Source: Sphingobium sp. V4
GTDB lineage: Bacteria; Pseudomonadota; Alphaproteobacteria; Sphingomonadales; Sphingomonadaceae
Direction of reading: 5' to 3'
Length of the DNA: 64,000 bases
NCBI RefSeq assembly: GCF_029590555.1
Contig: NZ_CP081001.1
Location: 372,001-436,000, forward strand
The notes under the pieces are model-generated. The model searched no databases. It saw nothing but the letters and a program-made list of their open reading frames with translations, and was not told the origin of the DNA. Below, one piece after another: positions 9,327-20,554 of the stretch. Numbering within the stretch: the first letter of the stretch is position 1; each line of letters begins with the position of its first letter. A program made the translations under genes and the position numbers.

Positions 9327-10163
9327 ATGCAAGGCAAGGATAAGGTGTTGACCGACGTGACGATCGAAAAGCCGGTTCTGGAACCCACCGGCGCGCTTTC
9401 CGTGGAAACCGTGCTGTCGGTGCGGCACTGGAACGAGCATCTGTTCAGCTTCCGCATCACGCGACCCGCCAGCTTCCGTTTCCGGTCCGGCGAGTTCGTG
9501 ATGATCGGCCTGATGGGCGACAATGGCAAGCCGCTGTTGCGCGCCTACTCGGTCGCCAGCCCCGCCTGGGACGAGGAACTGGAGTTCCTGTCGATCAAGG
9601 TGCAGGACGGACCGCTGACGTCCAAGCTCCAGCTGATCCAGCCGGGCGACCAGATCTATCTGGGCCGCAAGCCGACCGGCACGCTCGTCACCGATGCCCT
9701 GCTGCCGGGCAAGCGGCTGTTCATGCTGTCGACGGGCACGGGCCTGGCGCCGTTCCTGAGCCTGTCGCGCGATCCCGACGTCTATGAATTTTACGAGCAG
9801 GTCGTCGCAGTCCATTCGGTACGCCGGGTGAGCGACCTGGCCTTTCATGACGAACTTGAAGGCAAGCTGGCGGATGATCCGCTGGTGGCCGACCAGGCCG
9901 CGACCCAGTTCCATTACGTGCCGACCGTGACGCGCGAGCCGTTCCGCAACACCGTCCGCATCGACAAGCTGGTCGAGAGCGGCGCGCTGTTCGAGGGGAT
10001 CGAGGGGCCGGCGAAGTTCGACCCGGAAACCGACCGGATCATGATGTGCGGCAGCATGGAGATGATCAAGCAGTTCGCCGCCTATTTCGAGGCGAACGGC
10101 TTTACCGAAGGCTCCAACGCGGCGCCGGGCCAGTTCGTGATCGAGCGGGCTTTCGTCGGCTGA
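9327..10163 (+). CDS. fpr: ferredoxin--NADP+ reductase
   Basis: 278 residues if the ATG at 9327 is used; a TTG at 9348 with AAGGA seven bases upstream is an equally good start and would give 271. The FAD-binding motif is RAYSVAS (the RxYS motif), and the NADP-binding part has STGTGLAPFLSLSRDP, a CGS motif in MMCGSMEM, and the C-terminal FVIERAFVG. This is the bacterial short type of FNR, about 260 residues, which exchanges electrons between NADPH and ferredoxin or flavodoxin and supports oxidative-stress and Fe-S metabolism. Single gene, closed by a terminator. Confidence 0.93.
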   Translation: MQGKDKVLTDVTIEKPVLEPTGALSVETVLSVRHWNEHLFSFRITRPASFRFRSGEFVMIGLMGDNGKPLLRAYSVASPAWDEELEFLSIKVQDGPLTSKLQLIQPGDQIYLGRKPTGTLVTDALLPGKRLFMLSTGTGLAPFLSLSRDPDVYEFYEQVVAVHSVRRVSDLAFHDELEGKLADDPLVADQAATQFHYVPTVTREPFRNTVRIDKLVESGALFEGIEGPAKFDPETDRIMMCGSMEMIKQFAAYFEANGFTEGSNAAPGQFVIERAFVG

Positions 10164-10189
10164 GCGCCGACCGCAGCGAGAATAGGGAA

Positions 10190-10220
10190 GGGCCGGGGGA
10201 GCGATCCTCCGGCCCTTTTT
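10190..10220 (+). terminator. intrinsic terminator after fpr
   Basis: GGGCCGG and CCGGCCC arms plus a GGGA/TCCT inner stem and GCGA loop, then five T residues. It also sits 14 bases before the stop of the convergent DUF885 gene, so it may serve both directions. Confidence 0.82.
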
Positions 10221-10233
10221 CATGTCTCCGGGA

Positions 10234-12081
10234 TCAGGCGTTCTTCCGTTCCGCCGCCCAGGCGTCGATATTCCCCGCCAGCACGGTCATCGGCACGCCG
10301 CCGCTCTTGACCACGGCGTCGTTGAACAGGCGGAAGTCGAATTTCGATCCCAGCGCCTGCTGAGCCATTTTGCGCAGGCGGACGATTTCGCCATGGCCGA
10401 CCTTGTAGCCGCAGGCCTGGCCCGGCCAGGCGCAATAGCGGTCCACCTCGCCCTGGACTTCCTCGACCGTGGAACCGTTGGTGGTAGCGAACCAGTGGAT
10501 CGCCTGCTCCCGCGTCCAGCGCTTGGCGTGGAGGCCGGTGTCGACCACCAGGCGGCAGCAGCGATAGGCGATCGACTGGAGATAGCCGAGCCGCCCGGCG
10601 ACATCGCCATCATAGGCGCCCAGCTCGTCGCCAAGCTGCTCGGCATAGAGCGCCCAGCCTTCGCTATAGGCGTTGAAGGCGAGCAGCGAGCGGATCAGGG
10701 GCAGTTTGTAGGTATATTCGCCCTGCCAGATATGGCCGGGAATCCCTTCATGATAGCAAAGGGTGGGAAGCGCGTAGCGCGGCCACATGCCGGTGTCGCG
10801 CAGGTTGATATAATAATTGCCGGGGATCGAGCCGTCGATCGACCCCGCGCCGGCATAGGCGCCGGGCGCGCCCGCTTCGATCTCGACCGGTACGCGCTTC
10901 ACGATCAGCTTCGCCGGCACGAGCGTGGCGAAGGCGCGGGGCAGGCGGGTGCGGATGTCGGCGAGGCGGCCGTCGATGAAGGACAATATCTGCTGGCGGC
11001 CATTGTCGTCATTGGGGAAGAGGTGGCGCGGATCTTTCCCCATGGCGGTCATGCGCTCGCCGACGGTGCCTTTTGTCATGCCCAGCCCTTTGAGCAGCTG
11101 GTCCATTTCCGACTGGAGCGCGGCGAGCTGGTCGAGGCCGAGCCTGTGGACCTCCTCCGGGGTCATGGTCGTGGTGGTGCCGGCGCGCAGCGCCCAGCCA
11201 TAATAGGCCTCGCCCTGCGGCAGTTTCCATACGCCTGCATCCATCGTGGCAAGGGCACGCTGGCGCTGAAGTTCGCTGATCTGGCGGGCGAGGGCGGGAG
11301 CGACCCTTTCGCGGACGATGGCTTCGGCCCTGGCGGCATGGTCGCCCGGAATGTCCTTCGTGCGGCGGGCGAGGGAGGCGACCGCCGTCCATTGGTCGAG
11401 CGGCTGGCCCTGGACGCTGGTCATCTGCCGCAGCGTCTTTTCGAGCAGGAAGGCCGGGGCGACGACGCCGATCCCGGCGTCATGGCGCAGTCGCTCCGTT
11501 TCCCCATCGAGATTGGCGGCATAGGCGGTCAGCCGGGCGAGATAGGCGTCGGCGTCGGCGCGGTTGGTGACGGGATGGTTGCTGTCGAGGAAGTCGGGGG
11601 TCTCGACGAAGCTGCCCGTGTTCTGTGCGACGGCATAGGGCGAATTGCGATAGGACCAGTTGCTGTTCATCATCGCCATGTCCCCGAAAGGGAAGGCGAA
11701 GCCGTCCGCCGCCAGTTCATGGGCTGCCAGCACCACTTCCACGTCGGTCCGGGTGGCGGGGGAGAGTGGCGCAAGGTCGATGGCGCGCAGCGCGGCCAGG
11801 CGGTCGCGCACATGCGCGGCGATCCGGGCCTGGCCGGCAACGCTCTTGTCGCCGAGGCGGCTGCGCAGCGCGGCGCGGGCGCCGGTGTCCAGCCCCAGGC
11901 CGCCGGCGGTTTCGGGGGCGTCCGCCAGCATGGCTTCGGCCATGTCGGCCAGGATCCCCTGGGCGCGGGCGTCTGGCGTGTCGGTCGCCCGCGCGGCCTG
12001 GGCGAAGGCGCGAACGGGCAGGGCAGCGAGGGCAAGGGCAGAGGAGCCGGCGACAAGGAAATCGCGGCGGGACGTCGTCAT
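10234..12081 (-). CDS. Tat-exported DUF885 family protein (putative metallopeptidase-like)
   Basis: 615 residues. The N-terminus carries a twin-arginine signal (TTSRRDFLVAG) followed by a hydrophobic stretch and AFAQA cleavage site, so the folded protein should reach the periplasm. The body matches DUF885: it has the HExxH-like YHEGIPGH motif near residue 450 and a downstream YSEGWALYAEQLG segment with the conserved Glu, a pattern suggesting a zinc hydrolase. The biochemical activity of the family is poorly known. Sphingomonads carry many paralogues. The gene is monocistronic and its start faces a gene-poor stretch. Confidence 0.88.
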   Translation of the reverse strand: MTTSRRDFLVAGSSALALAALPVRAFAQAARATDTPDARAQGILADMAEAMLADAPETAGGLGLDTGARAALRSRLGDKSVAGQARIAAHVRDRLAALRAIDLAPLSPATRTDVEVVLAAHELAADGFAFPFGDMAMMNSNWSYRNSPYAVAQNTGSFVETPDFLDSNHPVTNRADADAYLARLTAYAANLDGETERLRHDAGIGVVAPAFLLEKTLRQMTSVQGQPLDQWTAVASLARRTKDIPGDHAARAEAIVRERVAPALARQISELQRQRALATMDAGVWKLPQGEAYYGWALRAGTTTTMTPEEVHRLGLDQLAALQSEMDQLLKGLGMTKGTVGERMTAMGKDPRHLFPNDDNGRQQILSFIDGRLADIRTRLPRAFATLVPAKLIVKRVPVEIEAGAPGAYAGAGSIDGSIPGNYYINLRDTGMWPRYALPTLCYHEGIPGHIWQGEYTYKLPLIRSLLAFNAYSEGWALYAEQLGDELGAYDGDVAGRLGYLQSIAYRCCRLVVDTGLHAKRWTREQAIHWFATTNGSTVEEVQGEVDRYCAWPGQACGYKVGHGEIVRLRKMAQQALGSKFDFRLFNDAVVKSGGVPMTVLAGNIDAWAAERKNA

Positions 12082-12789
12082 GGGGCAAGGGTCTCCGGTA
12101 TATGGTTACGCCTGCCATCGCATATTTTGCGCTTGATTGGACATGTTAAATCCGGCGCGCGACCATCCTGCCCGGTGCGCGGACGTATGTAAACGAGAGG
12201 AGCCGGAAGGGAACGCATCTCCGACAGGATCCCCAACGCTTGGCGGAACAATGGCGCCGAATGGGGCTGGCGCAACGTCATCTTCTCCTGGAGGATGATC
12301 CGGACCGCTTTGTCGAAATTGGCTCCAGCCATTCCAACTGTCGGCTTCTGCCGGGGCGCTGGAACACATGCGGTATAAGTTTCAGGGCATATATGACGAC
12401 GGGATCGCCCCGATAATCCTCTGTTGCCCGCAGCAATGCGCCGAACCTGACCGGTCAGGTGATCGCCGGGAAGTGTTCGACCTTCGCTGTGGTCAGCGCG
12501 GCTCTCAGCCGTTCATTCTGCATGTGAGGAGCCGCTGCTTGCTGCCCCTGGGGTTGACCGACAAGAAAGCCGCAGAGAATCTGCCATCGTCTACGGCTTC
12601 TTCTTGGGCTTTGAGTTTCGGATTGCAGTATCGGTCGATGCCCTTGGGGGCCTTCCGAGGCTCATAGCGAAGTCCCGCCTTCGACAGTTACAGGCGAATA
12701 GAGGTGATCACCGCCAACCCGTGACTTCCCGTTAAATAAAGAAAATCGGAGGTTTTTTAATTATCAGCGAGCATTGGCTGACAGAAATA
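12082..12789. other. gene-poor stretch on the 3' side of tRNA-Cys
   Basis: About 700 bases with no convincing gene. The part from about 12690 to 12790 is AT-richer than anything around it (TTTTTTAATTATC near 12754). Short open frames exist on both strands, for example one of 99 codons from 12368 on the plus strand and a 58-codon minus frame (beginning SKAGLRYEPRKAPKG) around 12500-12700, but none has a good ribosome-binding site or a recognisable family. The stretch may hold decayed foreign DNA; that is inference. Confidence 0.4.
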
Positions 12790-12863
12790 TGGAGGCCCGA
12801 GCCGGAATCGAACCGGCGTGCACGGATTTGCAGTCCGCTGCGTCACCACTCCGCCATCGGGCC
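12790..12863 (-). tRNA. tRNA-Cys (GCA)
   Basis: Read on the minus strand, the 74 bases start GGCCCGA, end TCGGGCCTCCA, and pair in a seven-base acceptor stem with an encoded CCA. The anticodon loop is CTGCAAA, so the anticodon is GCA (Cys), and the T arm contains GGTTCGATTCC. A TTGACT box at 12903-12908 on the minus strand may be its -35 element. Confidence 0.96.
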
Positions 12864-13051
12864 TCGGCGTGGGTGGCCGCAAATGTGCGGCTTTGGCGAC
12901 AAAGTCAAGCCGCGGTTGGAGCTTGCAGCCCAAGAATCTTCGCGACCACCGCGCAAAGCCGCTTGGCGCGGGCGGCCTGCTGATTTAGAGGTCCGATGAT
13001 CTCCTTAGTGTATTGCATTGCCAATACAGTTGTGCCAAGCGAGGAACTATC

Positions 13052-13684
13052 GTGACCGAGCAGAACTATTCTTCGATGCGGGCCGCCATGGTCGACAGCC
13101 AGTTGCGCACCAGCGACGTGGACGACCAGCGCGTGATCGCGGTGATGGCCAGGGTGCCGCGCGAGGAATTTGTCCCCGCGGACCGCCGCGCCATGACCTA
13201 TGTCGATCGCCCGATCCCGCTGGCCGCCGGCCGCGCGCTCAATCCGCCGCTGGTCACCGGCCGGCTGCTCAAGGAAGCGCAGGTTGCCGAGGGCGACAAG
13301 GTGCTGCTGATCGGCGCCGCGACCGGCTATTCCGCCGCGCTGCTGGCGGCGCTGGGCGCGCAGGTGACGGCGGTGGAGGAAGAGGGCGGTCCGGAGATCG
13401 CCGTGCCTGGCGTGACCGTGGTGCGCGCGCCGCTCCAGGCGGGGGCCGCGGCCGGCGCGCCCTATGACCTGCTATTCATCGATGGCGCGGTGGAGGAAGT
13501 GCCCGCCGCGCTCGTTCAACAGCTTGCCGATGGCGCGCGCGTCGTGACCGGGATCGCCGACCGAGGCGTCACCCGCCTGTGCAGCGGTCGGGTGGTTGAT
13601 GGCCTGCTGGGACTGAGCAGCCTGATCGACATGGAAATGGTGGTGCTGCCCGGTTTCGGCGCGCCCAAGGCTTTTGTGTTCTGA
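13052..13684 (+). CDS. protein-L-isoaspartate O-methyltransferase family protein
   Basis: 210 residues from a GTG at 13052 with GAGG seven bases upstream. The N-terminal SSMRAAMVDSQLRTSDVDD and PREEFVP segments and the SAM-binding VLLIGAATGYSAALLA place it in the PCMT family, which methylates isoaspartyl residues for protein repair. Motif I is GAATGY instead of the usual GxGSGY, and the SAM acidic residue is followed by a shortened middle region, so activity on isoaspartate is uncertain. It lies 19 bases before tolC and is probably in its operon, an order found in other alphaproteobacteria. Confidence 0.85.
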   Translation: MTEQNYSSMRAAMVDSQLRTSDVDDQRVIAVMARVPREEFVPADRRAMTYVDRPIPLAAGRALNPPLVTGRLLKEAQVAEGDKVLLIGAATGYSAALLAALGAQVTAVEEEGGPEIAVPGVTVVRAPLQAGAAAGAPYDLLFIDGAVEEVPAALVQQLADGARVVTGIADRGVTRLCSGRVVDGLLGLSSLIDMEMVVLPGFGAPKAFVF

Positions 13685-13703
13685 CAATGACAGGCGGGGG
13701 GAG

Positions 13704-15179
13704 ATGACAGCGAAGCGCTTACCGAAACGGCATCGTGCCGCAGCCGCCCTGCTGTTGCTGACCTCCGCGATCACCGCCCCCGTCCAGGCCGAAACGCTGC
13801 AGGGGGCGCTGGCCAAGGCCTATGCGTCCAACCCGACATTGACCGGCGCGCGCGCCGGGCAGCGGGCGACCGACGAGAATGTGCCGATCCAGAAGGCCAG
13901 CGGTCGTCCGGCACTCGACGTGACCGGCAGCTATAGCGAGAGTATCCTCAAGCCTACGATCAGCTTCACGTCGCCCCAGCGGACAGTGAACGCCCAGGCG
14001 CAACTGAGCGTGCCGGTCTATTCCGGCGGCGCGGTCCGCAACGGGGTCAAGGCCGCCAAGATCCGCGTCGAGGCGGGCCAGGCCAATTTGCGCGGGACTG
14101 AAGCCAGCATTTTTTCCCAGACCGTCGCGGCCTATATGGACGTGATCCGGGATACGGCGCTGGTCTCGCTCAACGAGGCGAATGTGAAGGTGCTGGACGT
14201 CAATCTCCAGGCCACGAACGACCGATTCGAGGTCGGCGACCTGACGCGCACCGACGTGGCGCAGTCCGAATCGCGGCTGGCGCTGGCGCGTTCGGACCTC
14301 CAGACGGCGCAGGCGAACCTGATCACCAGCCGCGAAAACTATATCGCGCTGGTCGGCGAGGCGCCCGACAGTCTGGAGCCGCCGCCGCAACTGCCCGGCC
14401 TGCCCGGCAGCCCCGACGCGGCGGTCCAGGTGGCGTTGAAGGACAATCCCGACATTCTGGCCGCGCAGAAGCAGCGCGAGGCGCGGCGCTATGACGTGAA
14501 GGCGGCGCGTGCCGGCGTGATGCCGACGCTGTCGGCCTTCACCCAGGCAGGTTACACCAACTATCTCGACTCGCTGGACAATGGCCAGCCGGGCGGGGGC
14601 GCGCAGATCAACAAGCAGGCGGCGGCGGGCCTCCAGTTGACCGTTCCGCTCTATCAGGGCGGCCGGCCGGCGGCCCAGGTGCGGCAGAACCAGGCCCTCG
14701 AATCGCAGGCGATCGAGCAGGAGATCGAGGCCGAGCGCAGCGTCATCGCCCAGGCCCGCGCCGCTTATGCCAGCTGGCAGGCGTCGCTCCAGACGATCGA
14801 GTCGAGCCGCAAAGCGGTGGACGCCGCGTCGCTGTCGCTGGAAGGCGTGCGGGCGGAAAATTCCGTTGGCAGCCGCACCATCCTCGACATCCTCAACGCC
14901 GAGCAGGAATCGCTGAACGCCAAGGTCCAGCTGGTGACGGCGCAGCGCAACGCCTATGTCGCGGGTTTCAGCCTGCTGGCCGCGATGGGCCATGCCGAAG
15001 CGGATGATCTGGGCCTGGAAAGCGGTGCTCTGTATGACCCGATGGCCAATTATGACCGGGTAAAGGGCAAATGGTTCGACTGGGACTTCGACCCGGCGCC
15101 CAATCCCGTGGCGACGCGCACCGTTGACACGCCCGCACAAAATGCCAATGTCGATGCCGCTTCTTCGCAGCAGCCTTAA
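13704..15179 (+). CDS. tolC: TolC family outer-membrane channel protein
   Basis: 491 residues from ATG 13704, preceded by GGGGGGAG. A signal peptide ends at VQAETLQ. The mature protein has two repeats of the outer-membrane-efflux (OEP) domain, with the family marker segments LTRTDVAQSESRLALARSDL and SVGSRTILDILNAEQE, and long heptad-like helices that form the periplasmic tunnel. It exports drugs or proteins together with inner-membrane pumps and adaptor proteins, none of which is next to it. A C-terminal stretch of about 45 polar residues follows the channel domain. It follows the PCMT-like gene closely. Confidence 0.94.
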   Translation: MTAKRLPKRHRAAAALLLLTSAITAPVQAETLQGALAKAYASNPTLTGARAGQRATDENVPIQKASGRPALDVTGSYSESILKPTISFTSPQRTVNAQAQLSVPVYSGGAVRNGVKAAKIRVEAGQANLRGTEASIFSQTVAAYMDVIRDTALVSLNEANVKVLDVNLQATNDRFEVGDLTRTDVAQSESRLALARSDLQTAQANLITSRENYIALVGEAPDSLEPPPQLPGLPGSPDAAVQVALKDNPDILAAQKQREARRYDVKAARAGVMPTLSAFTQAGYTNYLDSLDNGQPGGGAQINKQAAAGLQLTVPLYQGGRPAAQVRQNQALESQAIEQEIEAERSVIAQARAAYASWQASLQTIESSRKAVDAASLSLEGVRAENSVGSRTILDILNAEQESLNAKVQLVTAQRNAYVAGFSLLAAMGHAEADDLGLESGALYDPMANYDRVKGKWFDWDFDPAPNPVATRTVDTPAQNANVDAASSQQP

Positions 15180-15225
15180 CCGCTTGTTAACCCGGTCGGG
15201 TAATCTTAAAGCATAAGGGTGCGCA

Positions 15226-15714
15226 ATGGATTTTGGACGGGGACTATCCATGGGTGACATGACCAAGGAACCCTCGATGGAAGAGATACTCTCGTCCATC
15301 AAGCGGATCATCGCGGAGGAAGGGGAGGAAGCGGTCCAGGCCGCGCCCCGCCGTGCCCGCGCCGAGGCGGCGAAGCCCGTCCCGATCGAATCGGCCGTCG
15401 AAGAAGTGCTGGAACTGACCGAAGAGGTCGCGGAGGAGGAAGTCATGCCCGCTCCCAAAGCCGCCGCCAAGGCATCCCCCGTTGCCGCCGGCGACGAGTC
15501 GATCCTGTCGGTGGAAAGCGAAGTCGCGGCGCGTCATTCGCTGTCCGCCCTGTCATCGATGCTGGTCGCGCCCAAGGACGGCGAGGACAATACGCTCGAA
15601 GGGCTGGTCCGCTCTATGCTCAAGCCCATGCTCAAGGACTGGCTCGACGCCCGTCTGCCGGTGCTGGTCGAAGAGATGGTGGCGAAGGAAATCGCGCGCA
15701 TCACCAGCCGCTGA
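15226..15714 (+). CDS. PopZ-like polar organiser (DUF2497 family)
   Basis: 162 residues from ATG 15226 with AAGGG six bases upstream; ATGs at 15250 and 15259 are alternatives. The N-terminus has the conserved EPSMEEILSSIKRII helix, the middle (about 35-85) is acidic and Pro/Ala rich, and the C-terminus holds the family domain ending LVRSMLKPMLKDWLDARLP and EEMVAKEIARITSR. This layout is that of PopZ, which forms polar condensates that tether the centromere complex and cell-cycle regulators in Caulobacter. It sits between tolC and valS, a place often occupied by popZ. Function as a true PopZ is inferred. Confidence 0.85.
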   Translation: MDFGRGLSMGDMTKEPSMEEILSSIKRIIAEEGEEAVQAAPRRARAEAAKPVPIESAVEEVLELTEEVAEEEVMPAPKAAAKASPVAAGDESILSVESEVAARHSLSALSSMLVAPKDGEDNTLEGLVRSMLKPMLKDWLDARLPVLVEEMVAKEIARITSR

Positions 15715-15823
15715 GCCGCATCCCTCCCGCTCCCTTTTTTGCTACGGGGCGTGGACTATATCATGATGGACAGGCGCCGCCCGATCCCCGGATAGAAAGA
15801 CGGGTTTCCGGGGGGTAGCGACT

Positions 15824-16960
15824 ATGTTGAGCAGACGCGGTCTGGTTCGTGGCGTGCTGGGTGCATCCTGCGCCGCATTGGCGCCTTCCCTTCCTGCGTG
15901 GAGCACGCCCGCCGTGCCGGCTGATGATGCCGCTGACATGGTCCGCTTCATCGCGGCGCTGCCCAAGGCGGAATATCATGTCCATCTGGAAGGCACGCTG
16001 GAAGCAGAGATGAAGTTCGCGCTGGCGAAGCGCAACGGGCTGGACCTGCCTTTCGCCGATGTTGCGGCGATGAAGGCCAGCTATGTCTATCATGACCTGC
16101 CCAGCTTCCTCGCCATTTATTATGACGGCATGAAGGTGCTGCGCACCGAACAGGATTTCCATGACCTGGCCTATGCCTATCTGGCGAGGGCGGCGTCGCA
16201 GAATATCCTGTACGCCGAGATGTTCTTCGACCCGCAGGAGCATCTGAAACGGGGCGTGCCGATGGCCGCGGTGATCGGCGGCATCACCAGCGCGCGGGAG
16301 TCCGCGGCCGCGCAGCTGGGGATCGGATCGCAGCTCATTCTCTGCTTCGTGCGCGATCTGTCGGCGGAATCGGCGATGGAGACGCTCAATGCGGCCTTGC
16401 CCTTTCGCCAGCATCTGGTCGCGGTGGGGCTGGATTCGGATGAGAAGGATCACCCGCCGATCAAGTTCGCGGCCCATTTCGCCAAGGCCAGGGCGGCGGG
16501 GCTGAAGGTTACGGCGCATTGCGACCTCAACCAGAAGGACATATTGGAGCATATCCGCCAAGCCATCGTCGACATCCGGGTGGATCGGATCGACCATGGC
16601 GGCAACATATTGGAATCGCCGGAACTGATCGCGATGGCCAGGGCGCGGAACCTCAGTTTTACGGTCTGTCCGAGCTTTTCCGGCACGGTGCGCGGGGAAG
16701 CGCCGCCGATCGACGTGGTGCGCGGGATGCTGGACGCGGGCCTCAACGTCACAATCAATTCGGACGATCCGGCCTATATGGGCAGCGAATATCTGAACGA
16801 GGTGCTGGTGCAGGCGCAGGCGCGAAGCGCGCTGACCAAGGCGGAACTGGTGCGGCTGTCCCGCAACGCGTTCAAAGCGGGATGGATGGGAGAGGCGCCG
16901 CGCGCGGCCTGCCTCGCCCGGCTCGACGCCTTCGCCAGGGCGGAGGGCGTGGCCGGATAA
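15824..16960 (+). CDS. adenosine deaminase-like protein, exported, atypical active site
   Basis: 378 residues with an N-terminal twin-arginine-like signal (SRRGLVRG followed by a hydrophobic run to about residue 30). It belongs to the adenosine/adenine deaminase branch of the amidohydrolases: metal ligands His52 and His54 (HVHLEGTL), His232, and Asp314-Asp315 (NSDDP), with His258 in IDHGGN. In true adenosine deaminases the second His is in HAGE, whose Glu is the proton donor; here the sequence is AHCDLNQ, so Leu replaces Glu. The substrate is therefore doubtful, and a periplasmic purine-like deaminase or a relative with another substrate are both possible. Confidence 0.8.
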   Translation: MLSRRGLVRGVLGASCAALAPSLPAWSTPAVPADDAADMVRFIAALPKAEYHVHLEGTLEAEMKFALAKRNGLDLPFADVAAMKASYVYHDLPSFLAIYYDGMKVLRTEQDFHDLAYAYLARAASQNILYAEMFFDPQEHLKRGVPMAAVIGGITSARESAAAQLGIGSQLILCFVRDLSAESAMETLNAALPFRQHLVAVGLDSDEKDHPPIKFAAHFAKARAAGLKVTAHCDLNQKDILEHIRQAIVDIRVDRIDHGGNILESPELIAMARARNLSFTVCPSFSGTVRGEAPPIDVVRGMLDAGLNVTINSDDPAYMGSEYLNEVLVQAQARSALTKAELVRLSRNAFKAGWMGEAPRAACLARLDAFARAEGVAG

Positions 16961-17029
16961 GGCGACAGCGAAATGGACAGTTAAACGCGATATGCTAGAC
17001 ATGGCGCCATCCTGACGCGGGAGGGCGGC

Positions 17030-17716
17030 ATGACGATGGTGTTGATCGCGGCGGTGGCCTTTGTGGGGACGCATTTCCTGCTGTCCCATCCGCTGCGCGG
17101 CCCATTGGTCGCGCGCCTGGGGGAGAAGGGGTTTCTCGGCCTTTATTCGCTGGTCGCCTTCGCCACGCTGGGCTGGCTGGTCGTCGCATATCGTTCCGTA
17201 TCCGTAACGGATATGCTCTGGCAGGTGGGCGACGGGCTATGGGCGGTCGCCAGCGTGACCATGCTGCTGGCGGCGATCCTGCTGATGGGATCGTTCGTCG
17301 GCAATCCCGCCATGCCCGATCCCGAAGGCGGGCTGCGCGCGCCGGCCGAGGCGAAGGGCGTGTTCGCCATCACCCGCCATCCGATGATGTGGTCCTTCGC
17401 GCTGTGGAGCATCAGCCACATATTGGTCTATCCGGTCGCCAAGAATATCATCCTCGCGCTGGCCATCCTCATCCTGGCACTGGTTGGCGCGGCCTTGCAG
17501 GATCGCAAGAAGGAAGCGCTGAAAGCCGACGTCTGGACGCAGTGGGAGGCGCGGACCAGCTATTGGCCCTTTGCCGCCATCGCGGCTGGCCGGGCGCGGT
17601 TCGGGCGGTTCGGGATGCACGCGCTGGCGGGCGGGCTGGTCGTCTGGCTGGCCGCGACATGGGCGCATATCCCGCTTGCCGGCTGGGACGCGGGCATCTG
17701 GCGCTGGATCGGATGA
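17030..17716 (+). CDS. NnrU family membrane protein
   Basis: 228 residues from ATG 17030 with GGGAGGG upstream. It has about six membrane segments, and the NnrU pattern: N-terminal THFLLSHPLRGPLVARLGEKGFLGLYSLVAF and a central ITRHPMMWSFALWSISH segment with conserved His residues, also seen in isoprenylcysteine methyltransferase-like proteins. NnrU was first linked to nitric-oxide reduction in denitrifiers, but many members occur, as here, without denitrification genes. The role is unknown. Likely to be transcribed with the upstream deaminase-like gene (69-base gap). Confidence 0.88.
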   Translation: MTMVLIAAVAFVGTHFLLSHPLRGPLVARLGEKGFLGLYSLVAFATLGWLVVAYRSVSVTDMLWQVGDGLWAVASVTMLLAAILLMGSFVGNPAMPDPEGGLRAPAEAKGVFAITRHPMMWSFALWSISHILVYPVAKNIILALAILILALVGAALQDRKKEALKADVWTQWEARTSYWPFAAIAAGRARFGRFGMHALAGGLVVWLAATWAHIPLAGWDAGIWRWIG

Positions 17717-17761
17717 TAGTTTCGCTGGAATGGAGCGGGAAGGGCCTTTAAGGGCGCTTCC

Positions 17762-20461
<2,700 letters not shown>

Positions 20462-20477
20462 GCAGTTAAACCCCACT

Positions 20478-20512
20478 CCGTTCGCCCCGAGCCTGTCGAG
20501 GGGCCGAACGGG
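20478..20512. repeat. sphingomonad palindromic repeat
   Basis: CCGTTCGCCCC and GGGGCCGAACGG arms around a GAGCCTGTCGA core. The same core occurs at 63870-63895 and, inverted, at 63919-63946. Located between valS and the MATE gene; it could end valS transcription although no T run follows. Confidence 0.75.
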
Positions 20513-20554
20513 GACAGGAATGGCCGGGGCAACATCGGGTTGGGGGGATGGTCT

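Noticed and set aside
12368..12667. 99-codon plus-strand frame near tRNA-Cys
   Set aside because: No ribosome-binding site, no recognisable motif, and unlike neighbouring codon usage; described as part of the gene-poor stretch instead.
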